64,000 nucleotides of DNA. It comes from Lachnospiraceae bacterium. GTDB lineage: Bacteria; Bacillota; Clostridia; Lachnospirales; Lachnospiraceae. Positions within the stretch are counted from its first letter, which is position 1. Every line of letters begins with the position of its first letter. Below are positions 51,632 through 61,867 of the stretch, piece after piece. The stretch spans positions 2,976,001-3,040,000 of the forward strand of contig AP025576.1 of NCBI GenBank assembly GCA_022845955.1, read 5' to 3'. Below the pieces are notes generated by a model. It worked only from the letters and a program-made list of their open reading frames with translations, did not search any database and had not been told where the DNA came from. The position numbers were made by a program, and so were the translations under genes.

Positions 51632-52459
51632 ATGATAAGGATTTATAGAATTCTGAAAGGGTTCGGAAGGCAGATGACCCGTGCGAATGTAAATGCATAT
51701 GCGGCAAGTACGGCATTTTTCCTTTTTTTGTCCCTTATACCCATGCTTCTGCTGATTTGTTCCATTTTGCCCTATACGCCGATTAAAAAATCGGATCTGA
51801 TAACAGCCATGACACTGTTGCCCCAGACGCTTTCCCCGCTTCTGACCTCCCTGATCCAAAGTATTTATGACAGTACCTTTGGGGTAATCAGTATAGCGGC
51901 TATTGTGACGGTCTGGTCCGCGGGGAAGGGTGTTCTGGCCCTGATGAGAGGTCTGAATGCCATGAACGGTGTGGTGGAGGACAGAAACTATGTACTGCAG
52001 AGGATTATCGCTTCTTTTTACCTGATTATATTTCTGATAACTATTATCTTCCTGCTGATTGTAATGGTGTTCGGAAATCTGTTTGCGGACACCATAGTCA
52101 GGCATGTGCCACAGATGGAAGAGCTTTTTGCCCTGCTCCTGCATTTCAGGGGATTGTTTTCCTGGTGTATGATGACTCTTATTTTTGCAGTGATGTATAC
52201 CTACATTCCCAACTGCAGGCTGAAATATTCCCACCAGATACCGGGCGCGGTCTTTTCCTCTACCACATGGAATATTTTTTCCTGGGGATTTTCCGTGTAC
52301 ATCCAGCATTTTAACGCCTTTGATATGTACGGGAGCCTGACAACCATCATTATCGTAATGCTCTGGCTCTATTTCTGCTTTTACCTGTTCCTGATTGGGG
52401 CGCATATTAACAGATTCCTGACGCCCTTCCGCCGGATACGCGAAAAGGAAAAAAGATAA
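51632..52459 (+). CDS. YihY/BrkB family membrane protein
   Basis: A 275-residue inner-membrane protein with six predicted helices. The family features are the N-terminal YAASTAFFLFLSLIPMLLLIC (helix 1), TVWSAGKGVLALMRGLNAMN after helix 2, and TTIIIVMLWLYFCFYLFLIGA near the end. Once called RNase BN, the family is now treated as putative transporters of unknown substrate. The gene follows the SpoIID-like gene by 90 bases and may share its transcript. The T-box promoter for tyrS lies just downstream. Confidence 0.87.
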   Translation: MIRIYRILKGFGRQMTRANVNAYAASTAFFLFLSLIPMLLLICSILPYTPIKKSDLITAMTLLPQTLSPLLTSLIQSIYDSTFGVISIAAIVTVWSAGKGVLALMRGLNAMNGVVEDRNYVLQRIIASFYLIIFLITIIFLLIVMVFGNLFADTIVRHVPQMEELFALLLHFRGLFSWCMMTLIFAVMYTYIPNCRLKYSHQIPGAVFSSTTWNIFSWGFSVYIQHFNAFDMYGSLTTIIIVMLWLYFCFYLFLIGAHINRFLTPFRRIREKEKR

Positions 52460-52482
52460 AGGATGCAGATAAAAAAGGGCTA

Positions 52483-52511
52483 TTGACAGGAACAGGGGAT
52501 TGTGTTACATT
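52483..52511 (+). promoter_or_regulatory. Sigma-A promoter of tyrS T-box transcript
   Basis: TTGACA (52483-52488), 17 bases, TACATT (52506-52511). Confidence 0.7.
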
Positions 52512-52544
52512 AACGGTAGTTTATAGTGAAATGAATCATTTTCT

Positions 52545-52830
52545 AAAAACTGTGATGGGAAGAAGTAAGGAAAAGAGGAACCTACAGAAAGCGGCCGGCA
52601 GATGAGAGGCGCAGGAGAGGCTTTCCCGAATACATCCCGGAGTTTCGCACCCAAATCATGTGAGAGTAGGCTGCGACGGAGAGCAACCGTTATTTTGCGA
52701 AGAGTATCACTGGTATATGAACGGACTGCAGGCCGGATATAGAACAGTCGTACTTGAAGAGGCAGACGGCGTGAGCCGGCTGTGAACAAAGGTGGTAACA
52801 CGGGTATCTGACACTCGTCCTTTTTTCCGG
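52545..52830 (+). promoter_or_regulatory. T-box riboswitch, tyrosine
   Basis: A leader of about 290 bases that senses uncharged tRNA-Tyr. The T-box sequence reads AAAGGTGGTAACACGGGT (52788-52805), followed by ACTCGTCCTTTTTT, which completes the terminator. The stem I region includes GAGAGTAGG and the conserved CCGTTA. The specifier is most likely UAC at 52631-52633 within GAATACATCC, a Tyr codon, in agreement with the tyrS gene downstream. Uncharged tRNA-Tyr pairing with the T-box would favour the antiterminator and raise tyrS expression. Confidence 0.9.
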
Positions 52831-52912
52831 ATCATTCCGGGAAGAAGGATTTTTTTGTTTTCAGGTATTCGGGAAAGTACTGAACCGCTGCAAAGAAAAG
52901 GAGAAAAGAAAA

Positions 52913-54136
52913 ATGCAGGTATTTGAAGAATTAAGAGCCCGCGGTTTATTGGCGCAGCTCACGGACGAAGAAGAGATACGGGAGCTGGTGAATGCAGGCA
53001 AAGCAACCTTTTATATTGGTTTTGATCCCACGGCGGACAGCCTTCACGTGGGACATTTCATGGCTTTATGCCTGATGAAAAGACTGCAGATGGCGGGGAA
53101 CAAGCCCATTGCCCTTTTGGGGGGCGGAACCGGGATGATCGGGGACCCTTCCGGCAGAAGCGATATGCGTACCATGATGACTAAGGAAACTATTGATCAT
53201 AACTGTGAGTGCTTCCGGAAGCAGATGAGCAAATTTATTGATTTTTCCGAAGGAAAGGCTATTTTGGCCAATAACGCAGACTGGCTTTTGGATCTGAATT
53301 ATGTGGAACTGCTGCGTGAAGTGGGCGCATGTTTTTCCGTAAACCGCATGCTGACTGCAGAATGCTATAAGCAGCGTATGGAAAAGGGATTAAGCTTCCT
53401 GGAATTCAACTACATGATCATGCAGAGCTATGATTTCCTTATGCTTTACAAAAAATACGGCTGCAACATGCAGTTCGGAGGGGATGACCAGTGGAGCAAT
53501 ATGCTGGGCGGAACGGAGCTGATCCGCAGAAAGCTGGGCAAGGATGCTTATGCTATGACGATTACCCTGCTTTTGAATTCCGAAGGAAATAAGATGGGCA
53601 AGACCCAGAAGGGTGCCGTATGGCTGGATCCCAACAAGACCTCTCCCTTTGAATTCTACCAGTACTGGAGAAATATTTCTGATGCGGACGTACTCAAATG
53701 TCTCCGTATGCTCACGTTCCTTCCGATTGAACAGATTGACGAGATGGATAAATGGGAAGGCAGCCAGCTTAACCGGGCAAAGGAAATCCTTGCTTTTGAA
53801 CTGACCAAGCTGGTGCATGATGAAGAGGAAGCGGGTAAAGCACAGGAAAGCGCAAGAGCCCTCTTCGGCGGCGGAAATGCGGCGGAAATGCCTACCGCAC
53901 AGCTGTCGGAAGCGGATCTTACGGACGGCAGTATCGATATCCTGGATCTGCTGGTGAAATCCGGTCTGGTGGCCTCCCGTTCCGAAGGACGCCGTGCGGT
54001 GGAGCAGGGCGGTGTGACTATGGAAGGGGAAAAGGTTGCGGATTTCCGTGCTGTGTTTGCGGGAGAGGACTTCCATGGTGAGGGTAAGATCCTTAAGCGC
54101 GGCAAGAAGAACTTCAAACGTATTGTAATTCAATAA
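52913..54136 (+). CDS. tyrS: Tyrosyl-tRNA synthetase
   Basis: A 407-residue class I synthetase charging tRNA-Tyr. The HIGH-type motif appears as [14 protein letters not shown] (about 43-56), the tyrosine pocket as [18 protein letters not shown], and the KMSKS-type loop as [14 protein letters not shown] (about 226-239). A C-terminal S4 RNA-binding domain (about 345-407) is present ([20 protein letters not shown]). The gene is preceded by a tyrosine T-box and followed by a strong terminator, so it is a single-gene transcription unit controlled by tRNA charging. Confidence 0.96.
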   Translation: MQVFEELRARGLLAQLTDEEEIRELVNAGKATFYIGFDPTADSLHVGHFMALCLMKRLQMAGNKPIALLGGGTGMIGDPSGRSDMRTMMTKETIDHNCECFRKQMSKFIDFSEGKAILANNADWLLDLNYVELLREVGACFSVNRMLTAECYKQRMEKGLSFLEFNYMIMQSYDFLMLYKKYGCNMQFGGDDQWSNMLGGTELIRRKLGKDAYAMTITLLLNSEGNKMGKTQKGAVWLDPNKTSPFEFYQYWRNISDADVLKCLRMLTFLPIEQIDEMDKWEGSQLNRAKEILAFELTKLVHDEEEAGKAQESARALFGGGNAAEMPTAQLSEADLTDGSIDILDLLVKSGLVASRSEGRRAVEQGGVTMEGEKVADFRAVFAGEDFHGEGKILKRGKKNFKRIVIQ

Positions 54137-54205
54137 CAAGGGTTCATACAGATCTGTGCATGTACGGCGCAGATTGTAAGAAGCCAAGCGGAAACAGGTA
54201 ACCGG

Positions 54206-54261
54206 CCTTTTCTTCCGCCGGCCATAAATGTATTTATGGCGGCGGAAGGGAAGGTTTTTTT
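54206..54261 (+). terminator. Intrinsic terminator after tyrS
   Basis: A long hairpin with CCTTTTCTTCCGCC on the left and GGCGGAAGGGAAGG on the right, an inner ATAAAT/ATTTAT stem, and seven T residues. Confidence 0.85.
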
Positions 54262-54405
54262 GTGCCTTTATGTATGCGGAGGTCCCCTATCGTTCAAATG
54301 CATGAGGTTATGTTCAAAAAACAAAGGTAGAGGGGGAAAAGGGATTCCGGTATAATAAATTATGGGGAAATAGAAGAGTTTATATAATGACCGGGGAGTG
54401 GGGAA

Positions 54406-56427
54406 ATGGAAAAAAGAAATAAAAATGTCAGTTATCTGCGGTTTGTAATCACCTATAATATCGTGCTGCTGATTCCGCTTCTGCTTGTGAGCTTCAGTGT
54501 ATTTTACATGGTGCACACACAGCATTATAAGAAAATCATGGATGAGACCGCCCTGTCGGCGGAACGGCAGGCGGATTATTTCAAGCAGCAGATAGCGGTA
54601 ATCAGTGCCTATAATGCGGACTGCCGCTACAGCAAAATCTACAACCGGCAGTATTCCGAGAAACCGCCGGTATCCTATCTGGAAATGGCGGAGGATTTGA
54701 AAAAGAAGGAAAGCACCTTCCCTTTTGCGGACAGTATGTATTATTACATCTGTGACGGGGAGAAGAAGATCATTTCTTCCGGAGGGACCCTTACGGAGGA
54801 GCTGTTCTTTTCGCGGATTTGCCGTTTGGACAGAAATCTGTTCAGCCGCATGGAGGACAGGGGATTGTATGCGGTGAAAGCGGAGCTTTACGGAGGCAGC
54901 AGTACGGGAATTGTGATTATCTGCCCTTTGGTAACCTGGGTGGAAAAAGGGAAATCCGATACCCAGTATCTTTTATATGTGATCCGGGACAGCAGGCTGA
55001 TGGAACAGTTTGGCGGCACCGGGCTGCCCTACGAGGATATTACTTTGATCTCTTTTCAGGATCAGGTGCTTTTTTCTTCCAGGGAAGGCGATAACCGTAT
55101 GCTTCTGGAAGGGGGGAGGGGCTGGGAAACCCTTCTGGATGGGGAAGAGTACTACACGAATGTCACGGATATGGGTTCTGGTTTTGCCGCCATGACCTTT
55201 GTGTCCAAAGCGGAAATATCCAGAAGCGCCGTAAGCTATTTTAAAGGCTACGGAATCTGGATACTCTGTTCCGTTTTTGTGGGGCTTTTCCTGGCATTTT
55301 ATTATTCCGGGAAAAAGTACCGGTCGTTCCGAAGTCTGCTGGACAATAATGAAATGCTGGAGGAGGAAAGGAACCTGCTGCGGACGGAAAACTGTCTTTA
55401 TGAGCTGCTTACAAAGGAAGTGAAACCCGGGGACGAGCTTTGGGAGCGCTGTCTGAGAAGCTGTATCCATATTAACAGAAGGCATTTGTTTTTTGCCGTG
55501 TTCCCGCAGATAGAAGAAAACAGGGAGCTTTATGAACTGTTCGGCAGCCAGATGAATGAATACAGCGCTTCCACGGCCTACCGTGTCGTGCTGTTTGAAG
55601 AAATGTATGTGTACCTGGTCTGTTCCGATGAATCCATCGGGGAGATCACCCGCAGGCTGGAAAAGCTTTCCGGGAACGGCGTGAAGCTGGGAGTGGGAAG
55701 GATTACATCGGATGTGAGCAAAATCCGCCTTTCTTATGAGGAAGCGAGAAAGGAGCTGCGCCGGGAACAGCATCAGGAGCAGCAGTTCCCGGAGCAGGAA
55801 CTGAAGGCGCTTAAGGAAGCGGCGGGGCTTTCCGATACGGTGCGTACGGTCATCCTTCTTTCCGAACTGAAGGATATCGTTTCCGAGGTCAAGGAAAGCA
55901 TGGCCCTGTGCATTGCCTGGGAGGTGATGCATATTCTGAACCGGGAGCCCGGCGAGTTTTTTTCCGGGAAAGAGGACGCAGAGCTGACCAAGGAGGGGAT
56001 GGATCGTTTTTTTGACCGGATGATTGGGGAGCAGGCCGACCTTTCCCGGGAAGAGGATGGGAATGGCAGCGATGCCTTCCAGGGGAATTACAGGAAAAAA
56101 AATATCGCGGATATCCTGGACTATATCCATGCACATTATCTGGATGATAATTTTACTGTGAAATATATGGCGGCCTATTTTGATACGTCCGTTTCCAATC
56201 TCAGTCATTTCTTTAAAAAAAATATGCAGGTCAGCATTTCCCAGTATGTGGATAAGATAAAGCTGGATCGGGCCAAAGAGCTGCTGGCCGGCAGTGATAA
56301 AAAGATTTCGGAAATAGCCCGGCTCCTCCGGTACGGGAACAGTACCGTATTTATAGAGATGTTTAAGAAATATGAAGGGATAACACCGGGAGGGTACCGT
56401 GAAAATGTATGGAAAAGCAGGATGTAG
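54406..56427 (+). CDS. Membrane-bound AraC-family regulator
   Basis: A 673-residue one-component sensor-regulator of the kind that precedes LplABC-type sugar transporters. A first membrane helix (about 13-35) and a second (about 285-307, GIWILCSVFVGLFLAFYY) enclose an extracytoplasmic sensor of about 250 residues. The cytoplasmic part has a middle region (about 330-550) and a C-terminal AraC DNA-binding domain (about 565-668): NFTVKYMAAYFDTSVSNLSH, then KISEIARLLRYGNSTVFIEM and the family ending ITPGGYRENV. It likely senses an extracellular sugar, perhaps through the binding protein, and activates the transporter operon starting 220 bases downstream. Confidence 0.88.
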   Translation: MEKRNKNVSYLRFVITYNIVLLIPLLLVSFSVFYMVHTQHYKKIMDETALSAERQADYFKQQIAVISAYNADCRYSKIYNRQYSEKPPVSYLEMAEDLKKKESTFPFADSMYYYICDGEKKIISSGGTLTEELFFSRICRLDRNLFSRMEDRGLYAVKAELYGGSSTGIVIICPLVTWVEKGKSDTQYLLYVIRDSRLMEQFGGTGLPYEDITLISFQDQVLFSSREGDNRMLLEGGRGWETLLDGEEYYTNVTDMGSGFAAMTFVSKAEISRSAVSYFKGYGIWILCSVFVGLFLAFYYSGKKYRSFRSLLDNNEMLEEERNLLRTENCLYELLTKEVKPGDELWERCLRSCIHINRRHLFFAVFPQIEENRELYELFGSQMNEYSASTAYRVVLFEEMYVYLVCSDESIGEITRRLEKLSGNGVKLGVGRITSDVSKIRLSYEEARKELRREQHQEQQFPEQELKALKEAAGLSDTVRTVILLSELKDIVSEVKESMALCIAWEVMHILNREPGEFFSGKEDAELTKEGMDRFFDRMIGEQADLSREEDGNGSDAFQGNYRKKNIADILDYIHAHYLDDNFTVKYMAAYFDTSVSNLSHFFKKNMQVSISQYVDKIKLDRAKELLAGSDKKISEIARLLRYGNSTVFIEMFKKYEGITPGGYRENVWKSRM

Positions 56428-56648
56428 GCATATCGGTTTGGTGAATCGATACAAGAGAAAAGGATAATGGTAAGCAGGACTGTATGATATGCATGAGAGA
56501 GGGATAAAGTGCAACAGCAGGAGATAGCCGGAATGCGTAAACAGGGGTATGCTACAGACATCTTCCGAAAGGGCCGGCGGTGAGGCCGTCCGGTTCTGTG
56601 TCGGAAAGGGATGTAACAGATGTCGGTGTATTTATAGGAGGGATTGTT

Positions 56649-58334
56649 TTGAAAAGAAAAACAATGACAAAAACAGGAGCCATAGTAATGAGTGCGGTGC
56701 TTCTGGGCAGTACCCTGATGGGATGCGCAGGAAAGGCAGGAACGTCGGGAGAGGCCCAGGGGGATCCCAAAAAGGAAACCCAGGCACAGTCCCGGGGAGA
56801 AGCGGAAAGCAGTGCGGACAGCAACTTCAATGCAGAAGGGCTTCCCATTTTAAAAGAAAAGGAAACCTTCACCATTGCGGTTCCTCAGAGAAGCACTTTG
56901 AAGGCGGCCGCGGATAAGGCTTGTGTGATAGCAGCGGAGGAAGCGACGAACATACATATTGAATGGGTGGAAATCCCTCAGTCGGGCTGGCAGGAAAAAA
57001 TTAACATCATGTTCAGTACGGACAGCCTGCCGGACGCGGTGCTGGGCGATGTGGACATGGCGAGGAATTACGAACAGCTGGCGCCCCTGGATGACTATCT
57101 GGAAAGCTATGCACCTGCCGTTACCGCCTTTTTTGACAGCAGGGACGATTATCCGGCAAGCCTGGTTGCGCCGGATGGTAAAATCCACTGCCTGCCCATA
57201 GGGGACGAATCCACCCAAAATATCATTGATTCCCAGTTCTGGATCAATACGGACTGGCTGGAAGCGCTGGGGAAGGAAATGCCGCAGACACCGGAGGAGT
57301 TCAGGGATGTGCTGGTGGCTTTCCGGGACGGAGATCCCAATGGCAACGGCGCGAAAGACGAAATTCCTCTTACCTTTGCAAAAGCCTGGGGCTGGGGAAC
57401 GGCAATGGAAAACCTGTTCGGGCCTTTCGGCGTTGTGGAGAATGAATACCATGTATTCACCAAGGACGGAAAGGTGACCTTCAGCGCAGGAGAACAGGGA
57501 TATTATGATGCTCTTGTATGGATGCACGATTTATACAAGGAAGGTCTGATAGACAAGGATGTCTTTACCATGAGCGATGAGCAGTACAGCGCAAGAGGGG
57601 CCTCCGGGGATATTATCGGAGTGATGGCCGGTTATTCCGGAGATGAATGCAGCGTGGACAATGGGGCCGCGGGGGAAGGCCGTTATCAGGCAGTTCCCGT
57701 CCTTAAAGGAAAAGACGGAACCCAGATGGTGGGAATCAATAATGTGACCAAAATAGGCGGCTTTGCCATCAGCAGAAACTGTAAGAATCCGGAAGCGCTG
57801 GTACGCTGGTATGATTATATCAATTCCACATTGGAAATGGCCCTTACCTGGGGCAGGGGCGCGGAAGGCGTATGGTGGGAAATCCTGGAGGAAAACGGAA
57901 AAGAGGTTCCCCAGTTTCTGACCATGACACCCGAGGTCCTGGAGGCCAACGGCGGCTACAAATCGGTTCCCGAGTACCGGAATGCGGAGAGCTTTGCGGG
58001 ATCCACCCCTTCCCTTTGGAGAAATGAATACGATCAGGCGCTGCAGTATGATGATAAATGGCCTCATGACTGGAAGCTTCAGGCGGTTAAGGAACAGATA
58101 CCCTTCGGTGTAATCGGCCTGCCCGCAGGGACGGCAAGCCTGGAAAATGCGGAAAGAAGGGCGATTCTGATTGCCGATATTGATACCTATCTGGAGAAGT
58201 TTATTGCGGATTCCGTGATTAACGGTATTGATGAAGAAAAGTGGAACGCTCATCTTAAAAACCTGGAAAACCTGAAAGCAGAGGAATATACCGCGCTTTG
58301 CCAGGAATATGTGGATTCCTATTCCGGGAAGTAA
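56649..58334 (+). CDS. Extracellular solute-binding lipoprotein (LplA-like)
   Basis: A 561-residue substrate-binding protein of a CUT1-type sugar ABC importer. TTG 56649 is the likely start, with AGGAGGG 6 bases upstream; it gives a proper lipoprotein signal peptide with lipobox LMGC (lipidated Cys26). A GTG at 56580 would add residues that spoil the signal. A Ser/Glu/Gln-rich linker (about 27-60) leads to the binding fold, with TWGRGAEGVWWEI and a C-terminal helix pair typical of the LplA/YtcQ group. It sits between its regulator and two permease genes. The ligand is probably an oligosaccharide, sulfated if the two sulfatases downstream act on it. Confidence 0.9.
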   Translation: MKRKTMTKTGAIVMSAVLLGSTLMGCAGKAGTSGEAQGDPKKETQAQSRGEAESSADSNFNAEGLPILKEKETFTIAVPQRSTLKAAADKACVIAAEEATNIHIEWVEIPQSGWQEKINIMFSTDSLPDAVLGDVDMARNYEQLAPLDDYLESYAPAVTAFFDSRDDYPASLVAPDGKIHCLPIGDESTQNIIDSQFWINTDWLEALGKEMPQTPEEFRDVLVAFRDGDPNGNGAKDEIPLTFAKAWGWGTAMENLFGPFGVVENEYHVFTKDGKVTFSAGEQGYYDALVWMHDLYKEGLIDKDVFTMSDEQYSARGASGDIIGVMAGYSGDECSVDNGAAGEGRYQAVPVLKGKDGTQMVGINNVTKIGGFAISRNCKNPEALVRWYDYINSTLEMALTWGRGAEGVWWEILEENGKEVPQFLTMTPEVLEANGGYKSVPEYRNAESFAGSTPSLWRNEYDQALQYDDKWPHDWKLQAVKEQIPFGVIGLPAGTASLENAERRAILIADIDTYLEKFIADSVINGIDEEKWNAHLKNLENLKAEEYTALCQEYVDSYSGK

Positions 58335-58335
58335 C

Positions 58336-58495
58336 CTTTCATGCCCGGTTCACCGGGCATCACCATGCATGAAAGCTGCAAGGCGGACAGGAAGTGCGCG
58401 CAGTTGCGTCCTTCCTGTCCGCCGGCAGGTGAAATGGTACACGGGAGGCCGGAGTGATATGCACAGGAGCATATGACCCGGCCTTTCCCGGTTTT
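58336..58495 (+). other. Three stem-loops between binding protein and permease genes
   Basis: Hairpins TGCCCGG/CCGGGCA (58342-58359), GGCGGACAGGAAG/CTTCCTGTCCGCC (58382-58423) and one built on GGCCGG/CCGGCC (58446-58484) fill the gap. None has a full T-run, although GTTTT follows the third. They may protect the upstream mRNA end or cause partial termination, so that binding protein is made in excess over permease. Confidence 0.6.
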
Positions 58496-58513
58496 AGATA
58501 GAGGAGGAGCAGT

Positions 58514-59467
58514 ATGACAGGCAGTAAGTCCTTGAAACGATCCGGCAGAAGAAGAAAAGGCGCCGGAAGAAGCAGTATGCGGCTGTTGAAAAAAAGCTGG
58601 GTGTGTTATTTATTTATCCTGCCCATGCTTATTTATATTATTTTATTTAATTATCTTCCCATGTACGGGATCCAGCTGGCCTTTAAGGATTACCGGGCCT
58701 TAGACGGAATCTGGGGAAGCCCCTGGGTGGGCTGGAAACATTTCCAGACCTTTTTCGGCTCTTACCAGTTCAAGGATTTATTATGGAACACGCTGGCGCT
58801 GAGTATTTATTCCCTGGCGGCAGGATTTCCCCTTCCCATCCTGTTTGCGTTGTTTTTAAATTATGTGACCAATGCCAAAGGAAAGAAAGCGGCACAGATG
58901 ATCACCTATGCGCCGCATTTTATTTCCACCGTTGTTTTCTGCGGTATGATCCTGATTTTCCTGGCAAGCGACGGGATCGTGAACCAGATCCTGGCCCTGC
59001 TGGGGCTCGATCCGGTGGCGTTCCTGTCCAATCCCAGGAATTTCCGGCATATTTATGTATGGTCCGGCGTGCTGCAGAGTATAGGCTGGGGTTCCATCAT
59101 GTACATATCCGTGCTGACCTCCGTGGGGCCTGAGCTGCATGAGGCGGCCAGGGTGGACGGGGCCACCAAATTCCAGCGTATGCTCTATATTGACATCCCT
59201 TCCATTGTACCTACCATGGTTATCATGCTCATAATGAGGGCCGGGGAAATCATGGATGTGGGGTTTGAAAAGGCTTTCCTTTTGCAGAACAGCGTCAACC
59301 TGGATTATTCGGAAATCATATCCACCTATGTATATAAAATTGGTATCCAGAGCGGCCAGTTCAGCTATTCTGCGGCCATCGGCCTGTTTAACAATGTAAT
59401 CAACCTGATTCTTCTGCTGGCGGTGAACCGGATTGCCCGCAGGACGTCGGATGTGAGCTTATGGTAA
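58514..59467 (+). CDS. Sugar ABC transporter permease (LplB-like)
   Basis: A 317-residue membrane permease with six helices. A basic N-terminal tail (about 1-30, rich in Arg and Lys) precedes YLFILPMLIYIILFNYLPMY, the usual start of LplB proteins. The cytoplasmic coupling loop EAARVDGATKFQRMLYIDIP (about 214-233) contacts the ATPase. No ATPase gene lies in this operon, so a shared MsmX-type subunit is probably encoded elsewhere. It is followed 13 bases later by its partner permease. Confidence 0.92.
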   Translation: MTGSKSLKRSGRRRKGAGRSSMRLLKKSWVCYLFILPMLIYIILFNYLPMYGIQLAFKDYRALDGIWGSPWVGWKHFQTFFGSYQFKDLLWNTLALSIYSLAAGFPLPILFALFLNYVTNAKGKKAAQMITYAPHFISTVVFCGMILIFLASDGIVNQILALLGLDPVAFLSNPRNFRHIYVWSGVLQSIGWGSIMYISVLTSVGPELHEAARVDGATKFQRMLYIDIPSIVPTMVIMLIMRAGEIMDVGFEKAFLLQNSVNLDYSEIISTYVYKIGIQSGQFSYSAAIGLFNNVINLILLLAVNRIARRTSDVSLW

Positions 59468-59480
59468 GGGAGGAAGAGCG

Positions 59481-60374
59481 ATGCTTTTAAAATGGAAGAA
59501 CAACCGATCGGATTATATGTTTACCTTTATCGTTTATGCCAGTGTAACCCTCATATCCCTGCTGATTCTGTATCCCCTGCTGTTCGTTGTGATTGCGTCC
59601 GTCAGTGATCCCGATTTGGTGGCATCGGGGCAGGTGCTGTTCTGGCCCAAGGGTATTACGCTGGAAGGCTACCGTTATATTTTCCGGGATCAGAGGATTT
59701 GGAGCGGCTACTATAATACCATCCGCTATACCTTTTTCGGTACGCTGGTCGCGCTGACGATTACCATCCCGGCTGGTTATGCCCTGTCCAGAACCGATAT
59801 GGCGGGGCGGGGATTCGTGATGAAAATGCTGATTGTGACCAAATATTTCTCCGGGGGCCTGATTCCCACCTATCTGGTGGTAAAAGGGCTGCATCTTGTT
59901 AATACGCCCTATGTACTCATGATTCTCGGATCCTTTTCTGTGTTTAACCTGATTCTGTGCCGTACCTTTTTCCTGAATACGATGCCGCCGGAACTACAGG
60001 AAGCGGCGGAAATAGACGGCTGCAGTATTTTCCAGTACTTTATAAAAATTGTCCTTCCCTTATCCAAAGCCATTATAGCAATCATGGTTCTCTACTATGC
60101 GGTAGGGCACTGGAATTCTTTTTTTAACGGTTTGATTTATGTGAGCGATGCCAAATTATATCCGCTGCAGCTTATTCTGCGTGATATCCTAATCAGCGGC
60201 CAATCGGTGGATCCGTCGGTGACCGATCCGGAAGCCGTCGAGCTGATGAAGCAGATTGCAAGGACGATCAAATATGGCGTGATTATTGTTTCTTCCCTGC
60301 CGGTGCTGATTTTATACCCTTTTGTGCAGAAGCATTTCGTGAAGGGCGTTATGATAGGTTCCCTGAAGGGATAG
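59481..60374 (+). CDS. Sugar ABC transporter permease (LplC-like)
   Basis: A 297-residue permease, partner of the one upstream. Six helices are predicted; the coupling loop is ELQEAAEIDGCSIFQYFIKI (about 173-192). Its ending FVQKHFVKGVMIGSLKG is characteristic of LplC/YtcP proteins. GGAGGAAGAG precedes the start. It forms a heterodimeric channel with the LplB-like subunit and precedes two sulfatase genes in the same direction, with only 12 bases to the first. Confidence 0.92.
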   Translation: MLLKWKNNRSDYMFTFIVYASVTLISLLILYPLLFVVIASVSDPDLVASGQVLFWPKGITLEGYRYIFRDQRIWSGYYNTIRYTFFGTLVALTITIPAGYALSRTDMAGRGFVMKMLIVTKYFSGGLIPTYLVVKGLHLVNTPYVLMILGSFSVFNLILCRTFFLNTMPPELQEAAEIDGCSIFQYFIKIVLPLSKAIIAIMVLYYAVGHWNSFFNGLIYVSDAKLYPLQLILRDILISGQSVDPSVTDPEAVELMKQIARTIKYGVIIVSSLPVLILYPFVQKHFVKGVMIGSLKG

Positions 60375-60386
60375 GAGGAAGAGAGG

Positions 60387-61829
60387 ATGAAGAAACAGCC
60401 TAATATTGTATTTATACTTACCGATGACCAGGGGGCCTGGGCGATGCACTGTGCCGGAAATGAGGAGATCGTAACGCCTTCCCTGGACCGCCTTGCTTCA
60501 CAGGGAATCCGGTTCTCCCATTTTTTCTGCAGCTCACCCGTCTGTTCACCGGCAAGGGCTTCCGTGATGACGGGAAAAATGCCCTCCGCCCACGGGGTGC
60601 ATGACTGGATTGCAGGCGGTAATATGGATACTGCGGCGTATCCCGAAGCCGCGGGGCATGCGCATTTCCGGAAACCGGATCAGGGGATCGATTATTTGGA
60701 AGGGCAGAAAACCTATGTGGAATACCTGGCGGAGGCCGGATACCGGTGCGCCTTAAGCGGAAAATGGCATCTGGGTAACAATCCCTGCAGGAAACAGGGA
60801 TTTTCCCGGTGGTTTACCATCGGGACGGGAGGCTGCAGGTATTTTCATGGAGATACCTTTGAAAACGGTCATTTTACCAATGAAAATCAATATATAACGG
60901 ATGTGATTACGGACAAGGCGCTGCAATATCTGGAAGAGCTGGGGCAGGGGGATGCCCCCTTTTATCTGAGTGTCCATTACACGGCGCCCCATTCCCCCTG
61001 GGAGGCGCAGGAGCATAAACCCGAATACCTGAAGCTTTATGAAAACTGCAGATTTTCCTCCGTGCCGGAGGAACCTCTTCACCCGTGGCAGATAAATACC
61101 TGTCCCATTGGGGATACGCCGGATAAGCGCAGGGAGAACCTGACCGGATATTTTGCCGCGATAACCGCCATGGATGCCGGAGTGGGGAGAATTCTGGATT
61201 ATCTGGATAATACGGGGCTTTCGGAGGATACGGTGGTTATTTTCACCTCCGACAACGGAATGAATATGGGGCATCACGGCGTTTGGGGAAAGGGCAACGG
61301 AACTTATCCTCCCAATATGTATGATTCTTCCGTTAAGGTGCCGTTTCTGCTGGCGGCCCCTTTCCTGGAACACAGAGGGATTGTGACGGAACGGATTGCC
61401 GTGCAATGTGATATTTTCCCCACCCTGCTGGAGCTTGCGGGCTGCTGTTATCGGCCGGCGGACCAGCAGCCGGGCAGAAGCCTGGTCCCTTTTCTGAAGG
61501 GAGAGGAAGGGGAAGAAGGGGAAGAAGAAGATATCTTTATCTGTGATGAGTATGGCTTTGTGCGTATGCTCCGTACCAGGAAGGAAAAGCTGGTGCTCCG
61601 TTATCCCCAGGGGCCGGATGCCTTTTATGATCTGGAAACGGATCCGGAGGAACGGGACAACCGTATAGGGGACAAACAATATGAAGAACGGATCGGTGAA
61701 ATGAGAGGGCGGCTGGAGGAATGGTTTGCCGCATACAGCCGGGATCCTTATTGCGGAAAAGAGCTGCCGGTAACAGGCAGGGGGCAGAGAAAGCGCTGCT
61801 GGGAGCAGGACGCATTTCTTTCCCTTTAA
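60387..61829 (+). CDS. Cysteine-type sulfatase
   Basis: A 480-residue sulfatase. The metal site FILTDDQGAW (about 9-18), the signature VCSPARASVMTGK with the formylglycine precursor Cys53, the ALSGKWHLGN segment (lysine and histidine of the active site, about 126-135) and FTSDNGMNMGHHG (about 287-299) are all present. No signal peptide is seen, so it should act on sugars after import by the adjacent transporter. A Glu-rich insertion (GEEGEEGEEED) lies near 375-386. It follows the LplC-like gene by 12 bases with GGAGGAAGAG before the start, so it belongs to the same operon. Confidence 0.92.
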   Translation: MKKQPNIVFILTDDQGAWAMHCAGNEEIVTPSLDRLASQGIRFSHFFCSSPVCSPARASVMTGKMPSAHGVHDWIAGGNMDTAAYPEAAGHAHFRKPDQGIDYLEGQKTYVEYLAEAGYRCALSGKWHLGNNPCRKQGFSRWFTIGTGGCRYFHGDTFENGHFTNENQYITDVITDKALQYLEELGQGDAPFYLSVHYTAPHSPWEAQEHKPEYLKLYENCRFSSVPEEPLHPWQINTCPIGDTPDKRRENLTGYFAAITAMDAGVGRILDYLDNTGLSEDTVVIFTSDNGMNMGHHGVWGKGNGTYPPNMYDSSVKVPFLLAAPFLEHRGIVTERIAVQCDIFPTLLELAGCCYRPADQQPGRSLVPFLKGEEGEEGEEEDIFICDEYGFVRMLRTRKEKLVLRYPQGPDAFYDLETDPEERDNRIGDKQYEERIGEMRGRLEEWFAAYSRDPYCGKELPVTGRGQRKRCWEQDAFLSL

Positions 61830-61867
61830 AATGGCGGGCCTGACGGTAACAGATTAGGAGATGACGG

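Noticed and set aside
54973..56514. A 513-codon open frame on the minus strand
   Set aside because: It lies fully antisense to the AraC-type regulator, whose motifs and codon pattern are clear, and its own translation has no recognisable domain or ribosome site.
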